From Auanema rhodensis (taxonomy: Eukaryota; Nematoda; Chromadorea; Rhabditida; Rhabditidae): 64,000 nt of DNA. Under the pieces are notes generated by a model. The model was not told the origin of the DNA, made no database searches, and saw nothing but the letters and a program-made list of their open reading frames with translations. Shown in pieces: positions 36,904-50,596 of this stretch. The stretch lies in assembly GCA_964057225.1 (NCBI GenBank), contig OZ059895.1:124001-188000 (forward strand), written 5' to 3'. Made by a program: the position numbers and the translations under genes. Positions within the stretch are counted from its first letter, which is position 1. The number at the start of each line of letters is the position of its first letter.

Positions 36904-38311
36904 TTTTGTCAAAATGTTTTTGGAAGCATTGTTGAGTGTACATGGAAACTCAACATACACTAATGCATCATTTTTCAAAGGATCATAACTAATTTTTGTA
37001 TTAAGCGTTTCTCAATGTAGTATAGTGCATTCGATGCGGATTTTTAAGCTGCGTCGATCTGTGTTATCAGATTTGCGCTAGCTTAAAAATGCACCGAGAT
37101 ATCAACTGATATAAGTTCACACTTATATCCTCGATTTTCACCCTGAAGGAATAATTTTTTCGTTGAATAACATTGTCCATCGTCTTTGCCTTGAAAAAAG
37201 GAATCTAAAAACATCTACTTTTTGCTAAATTATTTTGAAATTTTTCGAAAAAATTTTTGTCAAAATGTTTTTGGAAGCATTGTTGAGTGTACATTGAAAC
37301 TCAACATACACTAATGCATCATTTTTCAAAGGATCATAACTAATTTTTGTATTAAGCGTTTCTCAATGTAGTATAGTGCATTCGATGCGGATTTTTAAGC
37401 TGCGTCGATCTGTGTTATCAGATTTGCGCTAGCTTAAAAATGCACCGAGATATCAACTGATATAAGTTCACACTTATATCCTCGATTTTCACCCTGAAGG
37501 AATGATTTTTTCGTTGAATAACATTGTCCATCGTCTTTGCCTTGAAAAAAGGAATCTAAAAACATCTACTTTTTGCTAAATTATTTTGAAATTTTTCGAA
37601 AAAATTTTTGTCAAAATGTTTTTGGAAGCATTGTTGAGTGTACATGGAAACTCAACATACACTAATGCATCATTTTTCAAACGATCATAACTAATTTTTG
37701 TATTAAGCGTTTCTCAATGTAGTATAGTGCATTCGATGCGGATTTTTAAGCTGCGTCGATCTGTGTTATCAGATTTGCGCTAGCTTAAAAATGCACCGAG
37801 ATATCAACTGATATAAGTTCACACTTATATCCTCGATTTTCACCCTGAAGGAATAATTTTTTCGTTGAATAACATTGTCCATCGTCTTTGCCTTGAAAAA
37901 AGGAATCTAAAAACATCTACTTTTTGCTAAATTATTTTGAAATTTTTCGAAAAAATTTTTGTCAAAATGTTTTTGGAAGCAATGTTGAGTGTACATGGAA
38001 ACTCAACATACACTAATGCATCATTTTTCAAACGATCATAACTAATTTTTGTATTAAGCGTTTCTCAATGTAGTATAGTGCATTCGATGCGGATTTTTAA
38101 GCTGCGTCGATCTGTGTTATCAGATTTGCGCTAGCTTAAAAATGCACCGAGATATCAACTGATATAAGTTCACACTTATATCCTCGATTTTCACCCTGAA
38201 GGAATAATTTTTTCGTTGAATAACATTGTCCATCGTCTTTGCCTTGAAAAAAGGAATCTAAAAACATCTACTTTTTGCTAAATTATTTTGAAATTTTTCG
38301 AAAAAATTTTT

Positions 38312-41300
38312 GTCAAAATGTTTTTGGAAGCAATGTTGAGTGTACATGGAAACTCAACATACACTAATGCATCATTTTTCAAACGATCATAACTAATTTT
38401 TGTATCAAGCGTTTCTCAATGTAGTTTAGTGCATTCGATGCGGATTTTTAAGCTGCGTCGATCTGTGTTATCAGATTTGCGCTAGCTTAAAAATGCACCG
38501 AGATATCAACTGATATAAGTTCACACTTATATCCTCGATTTTCACCCTGAAGGAATAATTTTTTCGTTGAATAACATTGTCCATCGTCTTTGCCTTGAAA
38601 AATGGAATCTAAAAACATCTACTTTTTGCTAAATTATTTTGAAATTTTTCGAAAAAATTTTTGTCAAAATGTTTTTGGAAGCATTGTTGAGTGTACATGG
38701 AAACTCAACATACACTAATGCATCATTTTTCAAACGATCATAACTAATTTTTGTATTAAGCGTTTCTCAATGTAGTATAGTGCATTCGATGCCGATTTTT
38801 AAGCTGCGTCGATCTGTGTTATCAGATTTGCGCTAGCTTAAAAATGCACCGCGATATCAACTGATATAAGTTCACACTTATATCCTCGATTTTCACCCTG
38901 AAGGAATAATTTTTTCGTTGAATAACATTGTCCATCGTCTTTGCCTTGAAAAAAGGAATCTAAAAACATCTACTTTTTGCTAAATTATTTTGAAATTTTT
39001 CGAAAAAATTTTTGTCAAAATGTTTTTGGAAGCATTGTTGAGTGTACATGGAAACTCAACATACACTAATGCATCATTTTTCAAACGATCATAACTAATT
39101 TTTGTATTAAGCGTTTCTCAATGTAGTATAGTGCATTCGATGCGGATTTTTAAGCTGCGTCGATCTGTGTTATCAGATTTGCGCTAGCTTAAAAATGCAC
39201 CGAGATATCAACTGATATAAGTTCACACTTATATCCTCGATTTTCACCCTGAAGGAATAATTTTTTCGTTCAATAACATTGTCCATCGTCTTTGCCTTGA
39301 AAAAAGGAATCTAAAAACATCTACTTTTTGCTAAATTATTTTGAAATTTTTCGAAAAAATTTTTGTCAAAATGTTTTTGGAAGCAATGTTGAGTGTACAT
39401 GGAAACTCAACATACACTAATGCATCATTTTTCAAACGATCATAACTAATTTTTGTATTAAGCGTTTCTCAATGTAGTATAGTGCATTCGATGCGGATTT
39501 TTAAGCTGCGTCGATCTGTGTTATCAGATTTGCGCTAGCTTAAAAATGCACCGAGATATCAACTGATATAAGTTCACACTTATATCCTCGATTTTCACCC
39601 TGAAGGAATAATTTTTTCGTTGAATAACATTGTCCATCGTCTTCGCCTTGAAAAAAGGAATCTAAAAACATCTACTTTTTGCTAAATTATTTTGAAATTT
39701 TTCGAAAAAATTTTTGTCAAAATGTTTTTGGAAGCAATGTTGAGTGTACATGGAAACTCAACATACACTAATGCATCATTTTTCAAACGATCATAACTAA
39801 TTTTTGTATCAAGCGTTTCTCAATGTAGTTTAGTGCATTCGATGCGGATTTTTAAGCTGCGTCGATCTGTGTTATCAGATTTGCGCTAGCTTAAAAATGC
39901 ACCGAGATATCAACTGATATAAGTTCACACTTATATCCTCGATTTTCACCCTGAAGGAATAATTTTTTCGTTGAATAACATTGTCCATCGTCTTTGCCTT
40001 GAAAAATGGAATCTAAAAACATCTACTTTTTGCTAAATTATTTTGAAATTTTTCGAAAAAATTTTTGTCAAAATGTTTTTGGAAGCATTGTTGAGTGTAC
40101 ATGGAAACTCAACATACACTAATGCATCATTTTTCAAACGATCATAACTAATTTTTGTATTAAGCGTTTCTCAATGTAGTATAGTGCATTCGATGCGGAT
40201 TTTTAAGCTGCGTCGATCTGTGTTATCAGATTTGCGCTAGCTTAAAAATGCACCGAGATATCAACTGATATAAGTTCACACTTATATCCTCGATTTTCAC
40301 CCTGAAGGAATAATTTTTTCGTTGAATAACATTGTCCATCGTCTTTGCCTTGAAAAAAGGAATCTAAAAACATCTACTTTTTGCTAAATTATTTTGAAAT
40401 TTTTCGAAAAAATTTTTGTCAAAATGTTTTTGGAAGCATTGTTGAGTGTACATGGAAACTCAACATACACTAATGCATCATTTTTCAAACGATCATAACT
40501 AATTTTTGTATTAAGCGTTTCTCAATGTAGTATAGTGCATTCGATGCGGATTTTTAAGCTGCGTCGATCTGTGTTATCAGATTTGCGCTAGCTTAAAAAT
40601 GCACCGCGATATCAACTGATATAAGTTCACACTTATATCCTCGATTTTCACCCTGAAGGAATAATTTTTTCGTTGAATAACATTGTCCATCGTCTTTGCC
40701 TTGAAAAAAGGAATCTAAAAACATCTACTTTTTGCTAAATTATTTTGAAATTTTTCGAAAAAATTTTTGTCAAAATGTTTTTGGAAGCAATGTTGAGTGT
40801 ACATGGAAACTCAACATACACTAATGCATCATTTTTCAAACGATCATAACTAATTTTTGTATTAAGCGTTTCTCAATGTAGTATAGTGCATTCGATGCGG
40901 ATTTGTAAGCTGCGTCGATCTGTGTTATCAGATTTGCGCTAGCTTAAAAATGCACCGAGATATCAACTGATATAAGTTCACACTTATATCCTCGATTTTC
41001 ACCCTGAAGGAATAATTTTTTCGTTGAATAACATTGTCCATCGTCTTTGCCTTGAAAAAAGGAATCTAAAAACATCTACTTTTTGCTAAATTATTTTGAA
41101 ATTTTTCGAAAAAATTTTTGTCAAAATGTTTTTGGAAGCAATGTTGAGTGTACATGGAAACTCAACATACACTAATGCATCATTTTTCAAACGATCATAA
41201 CTAATTTTTGTATCAAGCGTTTCTCAATGTAGTTTAGTGCATTCGATGCGGATTTTTAAGCTGCGTCGATCTGTGTTATCAGATTTGCGCTAGCTTAAAA

Positions 41301-42172
41301 ATGCACCGAGATATCAACTGATATAAGTTCACACTTATATCCTCGATTTTCACCCTGAAGGAATAATTTTTTCGTTGAATAACATTGTCCATCGTCTTTG
41401 CCTTGAAAAATGGAATCTAAAAACATCTACTTTTTGCTAAATTATTTTGAAATTTTTCGAAAAAATTTTTGTCAAAATGTTTTTGGAAGCATTGTTGAGT
41501 GTACATGGAAACTCAACATACACTAATGCATCATTTTTCAAACGATCATAACTAATTTTTGTATTAAGCGTTTCTCAATGTAGTATAGTGCATTCGATGC
41601 GGATTTTTAAGCTGCGTCGATCTGTGTTATCAGATTTGCGCTAGCTTAAAAATGCACCGAGATATCAACTGATATAAGTTCACACTTATATCCTCGATTT
41701 TCACCCTGAAGGAATAATTTTTTCGTTGAATAACATTGTCCATCGTCTTTGCCTTGAAAAAAGGAATCTAAAAACATCTACTTTTTGCTAAATTATTTTG
41801 AAATTTTTCGAAAAAATTTTTGTCAAAATGTTTTTGGAAGCATTGTTGAGTGTACATGGAAACTCAACATACACTAATGCATCATTTTTCAAACGATCAT
41901 AACTAATTTTTGTATTAAGCGTTTCTCAATGTAGTATAGTGCATTCGATGCGGATTTTTAAGCTGCGTCGATCTGTGTTATCAGATTTGCGCTAGCTTAA
42001 AAATGCACCGCGATATCAACTGATATAAGTTCACACTTATATCCTCGATTTTCACCCTGAAGGAATAATTTTTTCGTTGAATAACATTGTCCATCGTCTT
42101 TGCCTTGAAAAAAGGAATCTAAAAACATCTACTTTTTGCTAAATTATTTTGAAATTTTTCGAAAAAATTTTT
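38312..42172 (-). repeat. 1404-bp tetrameric higher-order repeat in satellite B
   Basis: The linked markers GTATCAAGCG, GTAGTTTAGTGC and GAAAAATGGAATC mark one monomer in four, at about 38403, 39807 and 41211, 1404 bp (4 x 351) apart. A CACCGCGAT unit and a GGAAGCAATG unit fall within each period, though the CACCGCGAT unit changes position in the first tetramer. GATGCCGAT near 38790 is private. Confidence 0.8.
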
Positions 42173-42523
42173 GTCAAAATGTTTTTGGAAGCATTGTTGA
42201 GTGTACATGGAAACTCAACATACACTAATGCATCATTTTTCAAACGATCATAACTAATTTTTGTATTAAGCGTTTCTCAATGTAGTATAGTGCATTCGAT
42301 GCGGATTTTTAAGCTGCGTCGATCTGTGTTATCAGATTTGCGCTAGCTTAAAAATGCACCGCGATATCAACTGATATAAGTTCACACTTATATCCTCGAT
42401 TTTCACCCTGAAGGAATAATTTTTTCGTTGAATAACATTGTCCATCGTCTTTGCCTTGAAAAAAGGAATCTAAAAACATCTACTTTTTGCTAAATTATTT
42501 TGAAATTTTTCGAAAAAATTTTT

Positions 42524-45500
42524 GTCAAAATGTTTTTGGAAGCATTGTTGAGTGTACATGGAAACTCAACATACACTAATGCATCATTTTTCAAACGATC
42601 ATAACTAATTTTTGTATTAAGCGTTTCTCAATGTAGTATAGTGCATTCGATGCGGATTTTTAAGCTGCGTCGATCTGTGTTATCAGATTTGCGCTAGCTT
42701 AAAAATGCACCGAGATATCAACTGATATAAGTTCACACTTATATCCTCGATTTTCACCCTGAAGGAATAATTTTTTCGTTGAATAACATTGTCCATCGTC
42801 TTTGCCTTGAAAAAAGAAATCTAAAAACATCTACTTTTTGCTAAATTATTTTGAAATTTTTCGAAAAAATTTTTGTCAAAATGTTTTTGGAAGCATTGTT
42901 GAGTGTACATGGAAACTCAACATACACTAATGCATCATTTTTCAAACGATCATAACTAATTTTTGTATTAAGCGTTTCTCAATGTAGTATAGTGCATTCG
43001 ATGCGGATTTTTAAGCTGCGTCGATCTGTGTTATCAGATTTGCGCTAGCTTAAAAATGCACCGCGATATCAACTGATATAAGTTCACACTTATATCCTCG
43101 ATTTTCACCCTGAAGGAATAATTTTTTCGTTGAATAACATTGTCCATCGTCTTTGCCTTGAAAAAAGGAATCTAAAAACATCTACTTTTTGCTAAATTAT
43201 TTTGAAATTTTTCGAAAAAATTTTTGTCAAAATGTTTTTGGAAGCATTGTTGAGTGTACATGGAAACTCAACATACACTAATGCATCATTTTTCAAACGA
43301 TCATAACTAATTTTTGTATTAAGCGTTTCTCAATGTAGTATAGTGCATTCGATGCGGATTTTTAAGCTGCGTCGATCTGTGTTATCAGATTTGCGCTAGC
43401 TTAAAAATGCACCGAGATATCAACTGATATAAGTTCACACTTATATCCTCGATTTTCACCCTGAAGGAATAATTTTTTCGTTGAATAACATTGTCCATCG
43501 TCTTTGCCTTGAAAAAAGGAATCTAAAAACATCTACTTTTTGCTAAATTATTTTGAAATTTTTCGAAAAAATTTCTGTCAAAATGTTTTTGGAAGCAATG
43601 TTGAGTGTACATGGAAACTCAACATACACTAATGCATCATTTTTCAAACGATCATAACTAATTTTTGTATTAAGCGTTTCTCAATGTAGTATAGTGCATT
43701 CGATGCGGATTTTTAAGCTGCGTCGATCTGTGTTATCAGATTTGCGCTAGCTTAAAAATGCACCGAGATATCAACTGATATAAGTTCACACTTATATCCT
43801 CGATTTTCACCCTGAAGGAATAATTTTTTCGTTGAATAACATTGTCCATCGTCTTTGCCTTGAAAAAAGGAATCTAAAAACATCTACTTTTTGCTAAATT
43901 ATTTTGAAATTTTTCGAAAAAATTTTTGTCAAAATGTTTTTGGAAGCAATGTTGAGTGTACATGGAAACTCAACATACACTAATGCATCATTTTTCAAAC
44001 GATCATAACTAATTTTTGTATCAAGCGTTTCTCAATGTAGTTTAGTGCATTCGATGCGGATTTTTAAGCTGCGTCGATCTGTGTTATCAGATTTGCGCTA
44101 GCTTAAAAATGCACCGAGATATCAACTGATATAAGTTCACACTTATATCCTCGATTTTCACCCTGAAGGAATAATTTTTTCGTTGAATAACATTGTCCAT
44201 CTTCTTTGCCTTGAAAAATGGAATCTAAAAACATCTACTTTTTGCTAAATTATTTTGAAATTTTTCGAAAAAATTTTTGTCAAAATGTTTTTGGAAGCAT
44301 TGTTGAGTGTACATGGAAACTCAACATACACTAATGCATCATTTTTCAAACGATCATAACTAATTTTTGTATTAAGCGTTTCTCAATGTAGTATAGTGCA
44401 TTCGATGCGGATTTTTAAGCTGCGTCGATCTGTGTTATCAGATTTGCGCTAGCTTAAAAATGCACCGAGATATCAACTGATATAAGTTCACACTTATATC
44501 CTCGATTTTCACCCTGAAGGAATAATTTTTTCGTTGAATAACATTGTCCATCGTCTTTGCCTTGAAAAAAGGAATCTAAAAACATCTACTTTTTGCTAAA
44601 TTATTTTGAAATTTTTCGAAAAAATTTTTGTCAAAATGTTTTTGGAAGCATTGTTGAGTGTACATGGAAACTCAACATACACTAATGCATCATTTTTCAA
44701 ACGATTATAACTAATTTTTGTATTAAGCGTTTTTCAATGTAGTATAGTGCATTCGATGCGGATTTTTAAGCTGCGTCGATCTGTGTTATCAGATTTGCGC
44801 TAGCTTAAAAATGCACCGAGATATCAACTGATATAAGTTCACACTTATATCCTCGATTTTCACCCTGAAGAATTAATTTTTTCGTTGAATAACATTGTCC
44901 ATCGTCTTTGCCATGAAAAAAGGAATCTAAAAACATCTACTTTTTGCTAAATTATTTTGAAATTTTTCGAAAAAATTTTTGTCAAAATGTTTTTGGAAGC
45001 ATTGTTGAGTGTACATGGAAACTCAACATACACTAATGCATCATTTTTCAAACGATCATAACTAATTTTTGTATTAAGCGTTTCTCAATGTAGTATAGTG
45101 CATTCGATGCGGATTTTTAAGCTGCGTCGATCTGTGTTATCAGATTTGCGCTAGCTTAAAAATGCACCGCGATATCAACTGATATAAGTTCACACTTATA
45201 TCCTCGATTTTCACCCTGAAGGAATAATTTTTTCGTTGAATAACATTGTCCATTGTCTTTGCCTTGAAAAATGGAATTCAAAAACATCTACTTTTTGCTA
45301 AATTATTTTGAAATTTTTCGAAAAAATTTTTGTCAAAATGTTTTTGGAAGCATTGTTGAGTGTACATGGAAACTCAACATACACTAATGCATCATTTTTC
45401 AAACGATCATAACTAATTTTTGTATTAAGCGTTTCTCAATGAAGTATAGTGCATTCGATGCGGATTTTTAAGCTGCGTCGATCTGTGTTATCAGATTTGC

Positions 45501-45682
45501 GCTAGCTTAAAAATGCACCGCGATATCAACTGATATAAGTTCACACTTATATCCTCGATTTTCACCCTGAAGGAATAATTTTTTCGTTGAATAACATTGT
45601 CCATCGTCTTTGCCTTGAAAAATGGAATTCAAAAACATCTACTTTTTGCTAAATTATTTTGAAATTTTTCGAAAAAATTTTT
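42524..45682 (-). repeat. 14-mer-offset duplication in satellite B, copy 1
   Basis: Nine monomers matching 47438-50596 at an offset of 4914 bp (14 x 351). Rare markers agreeing at that exact offset: AAAAAGAAATC (G at 42816), GCGTTTTTCAATG (44727) and CTCAATGAAG (45441). A GTAT(C/G)AAGCG + GTTTAGT unit at about 44019 also matches. Private changes after copying include AAATTTCTGTC near 43571 and CATCTTCTTTG near 44199. Confidence 0.8.
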
Positions 45683-47437
45683 GTCAAAATGTTTTTGGAA
45701 GCATTGTTGAGTGTACATGGAAACTCAACATACACTAATGCATCATTTTTCAAACGATCATAACTAATTTTTGTATTAAGCGTTTCTCAATGTAGTATAG
45801 TGCATTCGATGCGGATTTTTAAGCTGCGTCGATCTGTGTTATCAGATTTGCGCTAGCTTAAAAATGCACCGAGATATCAACTGATATAAGTTCACACTTA
45901 TATCCTCGATTTTCACCCTGAAGGAATAATTTTTTCGTTGAATAACATTGTCCATCGTCTTTGCCTTGAAAAATGGAATCTAAAAACATCTACTTTTTGC
46001 TAAATTATTTTGAAATTTTTCGAAAAAATTTTTGTCAAAATGTTTTTGGAAGCATTGTTGAGTGTACATGGAAACTCAACATACACTAATGCATCATTTT
46101 TCAAACGATCATAACTAATTTTTGTATTAAGCGTTTCTCAATGTAGTATAGTGCATTCGATGCGGATTTTTAAGCTGCGTCGATCTGTGTTATCAGATTT
46201 GCGCTAGCTTAAAAATGCACCGAGATATCAACTGATATAAGTTCACACTTATATCCTCGATTTTCACCCTGAAGGAATAATTTTTTCGTTGAATAACATT
46301 GTCCATCGTCTTTGCCTTGAAAAAAGGAATCTAAAAACATCTACTTTTTGCTAAATTATTTTGAAATTTTTCGAAAAAATTTTTGTCAAAATGTTTTTGG
46401 AAGCATTGTTGAGTGTACATGGAAACTCAACATACACTAATGCATCATTTTTCAAACGATCATAACTAATTTTTGTATTAAGCGTTTCTCAATGTAGTAT
46501 AGTGCATTCGATGCGGATTTTTAAGCTGCGTCGATCTGTGTTATCAGATTTGCGCTAGCTTAAAAATGCACCGCGATATCAACTGATATAAGTTCACACT
46601 TATATCCTCGATTTTCACCCTGAAGGAATAATTTTTTCGTTGAATAACATTGTCCATCGTCTTTGCCTTGACAAAAGGAATCTAAAAACATCTACTTTTT
46701 GCTAAATTATTTTGAAATTTTTCGAAAAAATTTTTGTCAAAATGTTTTTGGAAGCAATGTTGAGTGTACATGGAAACTCAACATACACTAATGCATCATT
46801 TTTCAAACGATCATAACTAATTTTTGTATTAAGCGTTTCTCAATGTAGTATAGTGCATTCGATGCGGATTTGTAAGCTGCGTCGATCTGTGTTATCAGAT
46901 TTGCGCTACCTTAAAAATGCACCGAGATATCAACTGATATAAGTTCACACTTATATCCTCGATTTTCACCCTGAAGGAATAATTTTTTCGTTGAATAACA
47001 TTGTCCATCGTCTTTGCCTTGAAAAAAGGAATCTAAAAACATCTACTTTTTGCTAAATTATTTTGAAATTTTTCGAAAAAATTTTTGTCAAAATGTTTTT
47101 GGAAGCAATGTTGAGTGTACATGGAAACTCAACATACACTAATGCATCATTTTTCAAACGATCATAACTAATTTTTGTATCAAGCGTTTCTCAATGTAGT
47201 TTAGTGCATTCGATGCGGATTTTTAAGCTGCGTCGATCTGTGTTATCAGATTTGCGCTAGCTTAAAAATGCACCGAGATATCAACTGATATAAGTTCACA
47301 CTTATATCCTCGATTTTCACCCTGAAGGAATAATTTTTTCGTTGAATAACATTGTCCATCGTCTTTGCCTTGAAAAATGGAATCTAAAAACATCTACTTT
47401 TTGCTAAATTATTTTGAAATTTTTCGAAAAAATTTTT

Positions 47438-50400
47438 GTCAAAATGTTTTTGGAAGCATTGTTGAGTGTACATGGAAACTCAACATACACTAATGCATCA
47501 TTTTTCAAACGATCATAACTAATTTTTGTATTAAGCGTTTCTCAATGTAGTATAGTGCATTCGATGCGGATTTTTAAGCTGCGTCGATCTGTGTTATCAG
47601 ATTTGCGCTAGCTTAAAAATGCACCGAGATATCAACTGATATAAGTTCACACTTATATCCTCGATTTTCACCCTGAAGGAATAATTTTTTCGTTGAATAA
47701 CATTGTCCATCGTCTTTGCCTTGAAAAAAGAAATCTAAAAACATCTACTTTTTGCTAAATTATTTTGAAATTTTTCGAAAAAATTTTTGTCAAAATGTTT
47801 TTGGAAGCATTGTTGAGTGTACATGGAAACTCAACATACACTAATGCATCATTTTTCAAACGATCATAACTAATTTTTGTATTAAGCGTTTCTCAATGTA
47901 GTATAGTGCATTCGATGCGGATTTTTAAGCTGCGTCGATCTGTGTTATCAGATTTGCGCTAGCTTAAAAATGCACCGCGATATCAACTGATATAAGTTCA
48001 CACTTATATCCTCGATTTTCACCCTGAAGGAATAATTTTTTCGTTGAATAACATTGTCCATCGTCTTTGCCTTGAAAAAAGGAATCTAAAAACATCTACT
48101 TTTTGCTAAATTATTTTGAAATTTTTCGAAAAAATTTTTGTCAAAATGTTTTTGGAAGCATTGTTGAGTGTACATGGAAACTCAACATACACTAATGCAT
48201 CATTTTTCAAACGATCATAACTAATTTTTGTATTAAGCGTTTCTCAATGTAGTATAGTGCATTCGATGCGGATTTTTAAGCTGCGTCGATCTGTGTTATC
48301 AGATTTGCGCTAGCTTAAAAATGCACCGAGATATCAACTGATATAAGTTCACACTTATATCCTCGATTTTCACCCTGAAGGAATAATTTTTTCGTTGAAT
48401 AACATTGTCCATCGTCTTTGCCTTGAAAAAAGGAATCTAAAAACATCTACTTTTTGCTAAATTATTTTGAAATTTTTCGAAAAAATTTTTGTCAAAATGT
48501 TTTTGGAAGCAATGTTGAGTGTACATGGAAACTCAACATACACTAATGCATCATTTTTCAAACGATCATAACTAATTTTTGTATTAAGCGTTTCTCAATG
48601 TAGTATAGTGCATTCGATGCGGATTTTTAAGCTGCGTCGATCTGTGTTATCAGATTTGCGCTAGCTTAAAAATGCACCGAGATATCAACTGATATAAGTT
48701 CACACTTATATCCTCGATTTTCACCCTGAAGGAATAATTTTTTCGTTGAATAACATTGTCCATCGTCTTTGCCTTGAAAAAAGGAATCTAAAAACATCTA
48801 CTTTTTGCTAAATTATTTTGAAATTTTTCGAAAAAATTTTTGTCAAAATGTTTTTGGAAGCAATGTTGAGTGTACATGGAAACTCAACATACACTAATGC
48901 ATCATTTTTCAAACGATCATAACTAATTTTTGTATGAAGCGTTTCTCAATGTAGTTTAGTACATTCGATGCGGATTTTTAAGCTGCGTCGATCTGTGTTA
49001 TCAGATTTGCGCTAGCTTAAAAATGCACCGAGATATCAACTGATATAAGTTCACACTTATATCCTCGATTTTCACCCTGAAGGAATAATTTTTTCGTTGA
49101 ATAACATTGTCCATCGTCTTTGCCTTGAAAAATGGAATCTAAAAACATCTACTTTTTGCTAAATTATATTGAAATTTTTCGAAAAAATTTTTGTCAAAAT
49201 GTTTTTGGAAGCATTGTTGAGTGTACATGGAAACTCAACATACACTAATGCATCATTTTTCAAACGATCATAACTAATTTTTGTATTAAGCGTTTCTCAA
49301 TGTAGTATAGTGCATTCGATGCGGATTTTTAAGCTGCGTCGATCTGTGTTATCAGATTTGCGCTAGCTTAAAAATGCACCGAGATATCAACTGATATAAG
49401 TTCACACTTATATCCTCGATTTTCACCCTGAAGGAATAATTTTTTCGTTGAATAACATTGTCCATCGTCTTTGCCTTGAAAAAAGGAATCTAAAAACATC
49501 TACTTTTTGCTAAATTATTTTGAAATTTTTCGAAAAAATTTTTGTCAAAATGTTTTTGGAAGCATTGTTGAGTGTACATGGAAACTCAACATACACTAAT
49601 GCATCATTTTTCAAACGATTATAACTAATTTTTGTATTAAGCGTTTTTCAATGTAGTATAGTGCATTCGATGCGGATTTTTAAGCTGCGTCGATCTGTGT
49701 TATCAGATTTGCGCTAGCTTAAAAATGCACCGAGATATCAACTGATATAAGTTCACACTTATATCCTCGATTTTCACCCTGAAGAATTAATTTTTTCGTT
49801 GAATAACATTGTCCATCGTCTTTGCCATGAAAAAAGGAATCTAAAAACATCTACTTTTTGCTAAATTATTTTGAAATTTTTCGAAAAAATTTTTGTCAAA
49901 ATGTTTTTGGAAGCATTGTTGAGTGTACATGGAAACTCAACATACACTAATGCATCATTTTTCAAACGATCATAACTAATTTTTGTATTAAGCGTTTCTC
50001 AATGTAGTATAGTGCATTCGATGCGGATTTTTAAGCTGCGTCGATCTGTGTTATCAGATTTGCGCTAGCTTAAAAATGCACCGCGATATCAACTGATATA
50101 AGTTCACACTTATATCCTCGATTTTCACCCTGAAGGAATAATTTTTTCGTTGAATAACATTGTCCATCGTCTTTGCCTTGAAAAATGGAATTCAAAAACA
50201 TCTACTTTTTGCTAAATTATTTTGAAATTTTTCGAAAAAATTTTTGTCAAAATGTTTTTGGAAGCATTGTTGAGTGTACATGGAAACTCAACATACACTA
50301 ATGCATCATTTTTCAAGGGATCATAACTAATTTTTGTATTAAGCGTTTCTCAATGAAGTATAGTGCATTCGATGCGGATTTTTAAGCTGCGTCGATCTGT

Positions 50401-50596
50401 GTTATCAGATTTGCGCTAGCTTAAAAATGCACCGCGATATCAACTGATATAAGTTCACACTTATATCCTCGATTTTCACCCTGAAGGAATAATTTTTTCG
50501 TTGAATAACATTGTCCATCGTCTTTGCCTTGAAAAAGGGAATTCAAAAACATCTACTTTTTGCTAAATTATTTTGAAATTTTTCGAAAAAATTTTT
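47438..50596 (-). repeat. 14-mer-offset duplication in satellite B, copy 2
   Basis: Partner of 42524-45682, with the markers at 47730, 49641 and 50355. Private changes include GTATGAAGCG and TTAGTACATTC near 48933-48965, TTATATTGAAA near 49165 and TTTTTCAAGGGATC near 50311. Confidence 0.8.
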
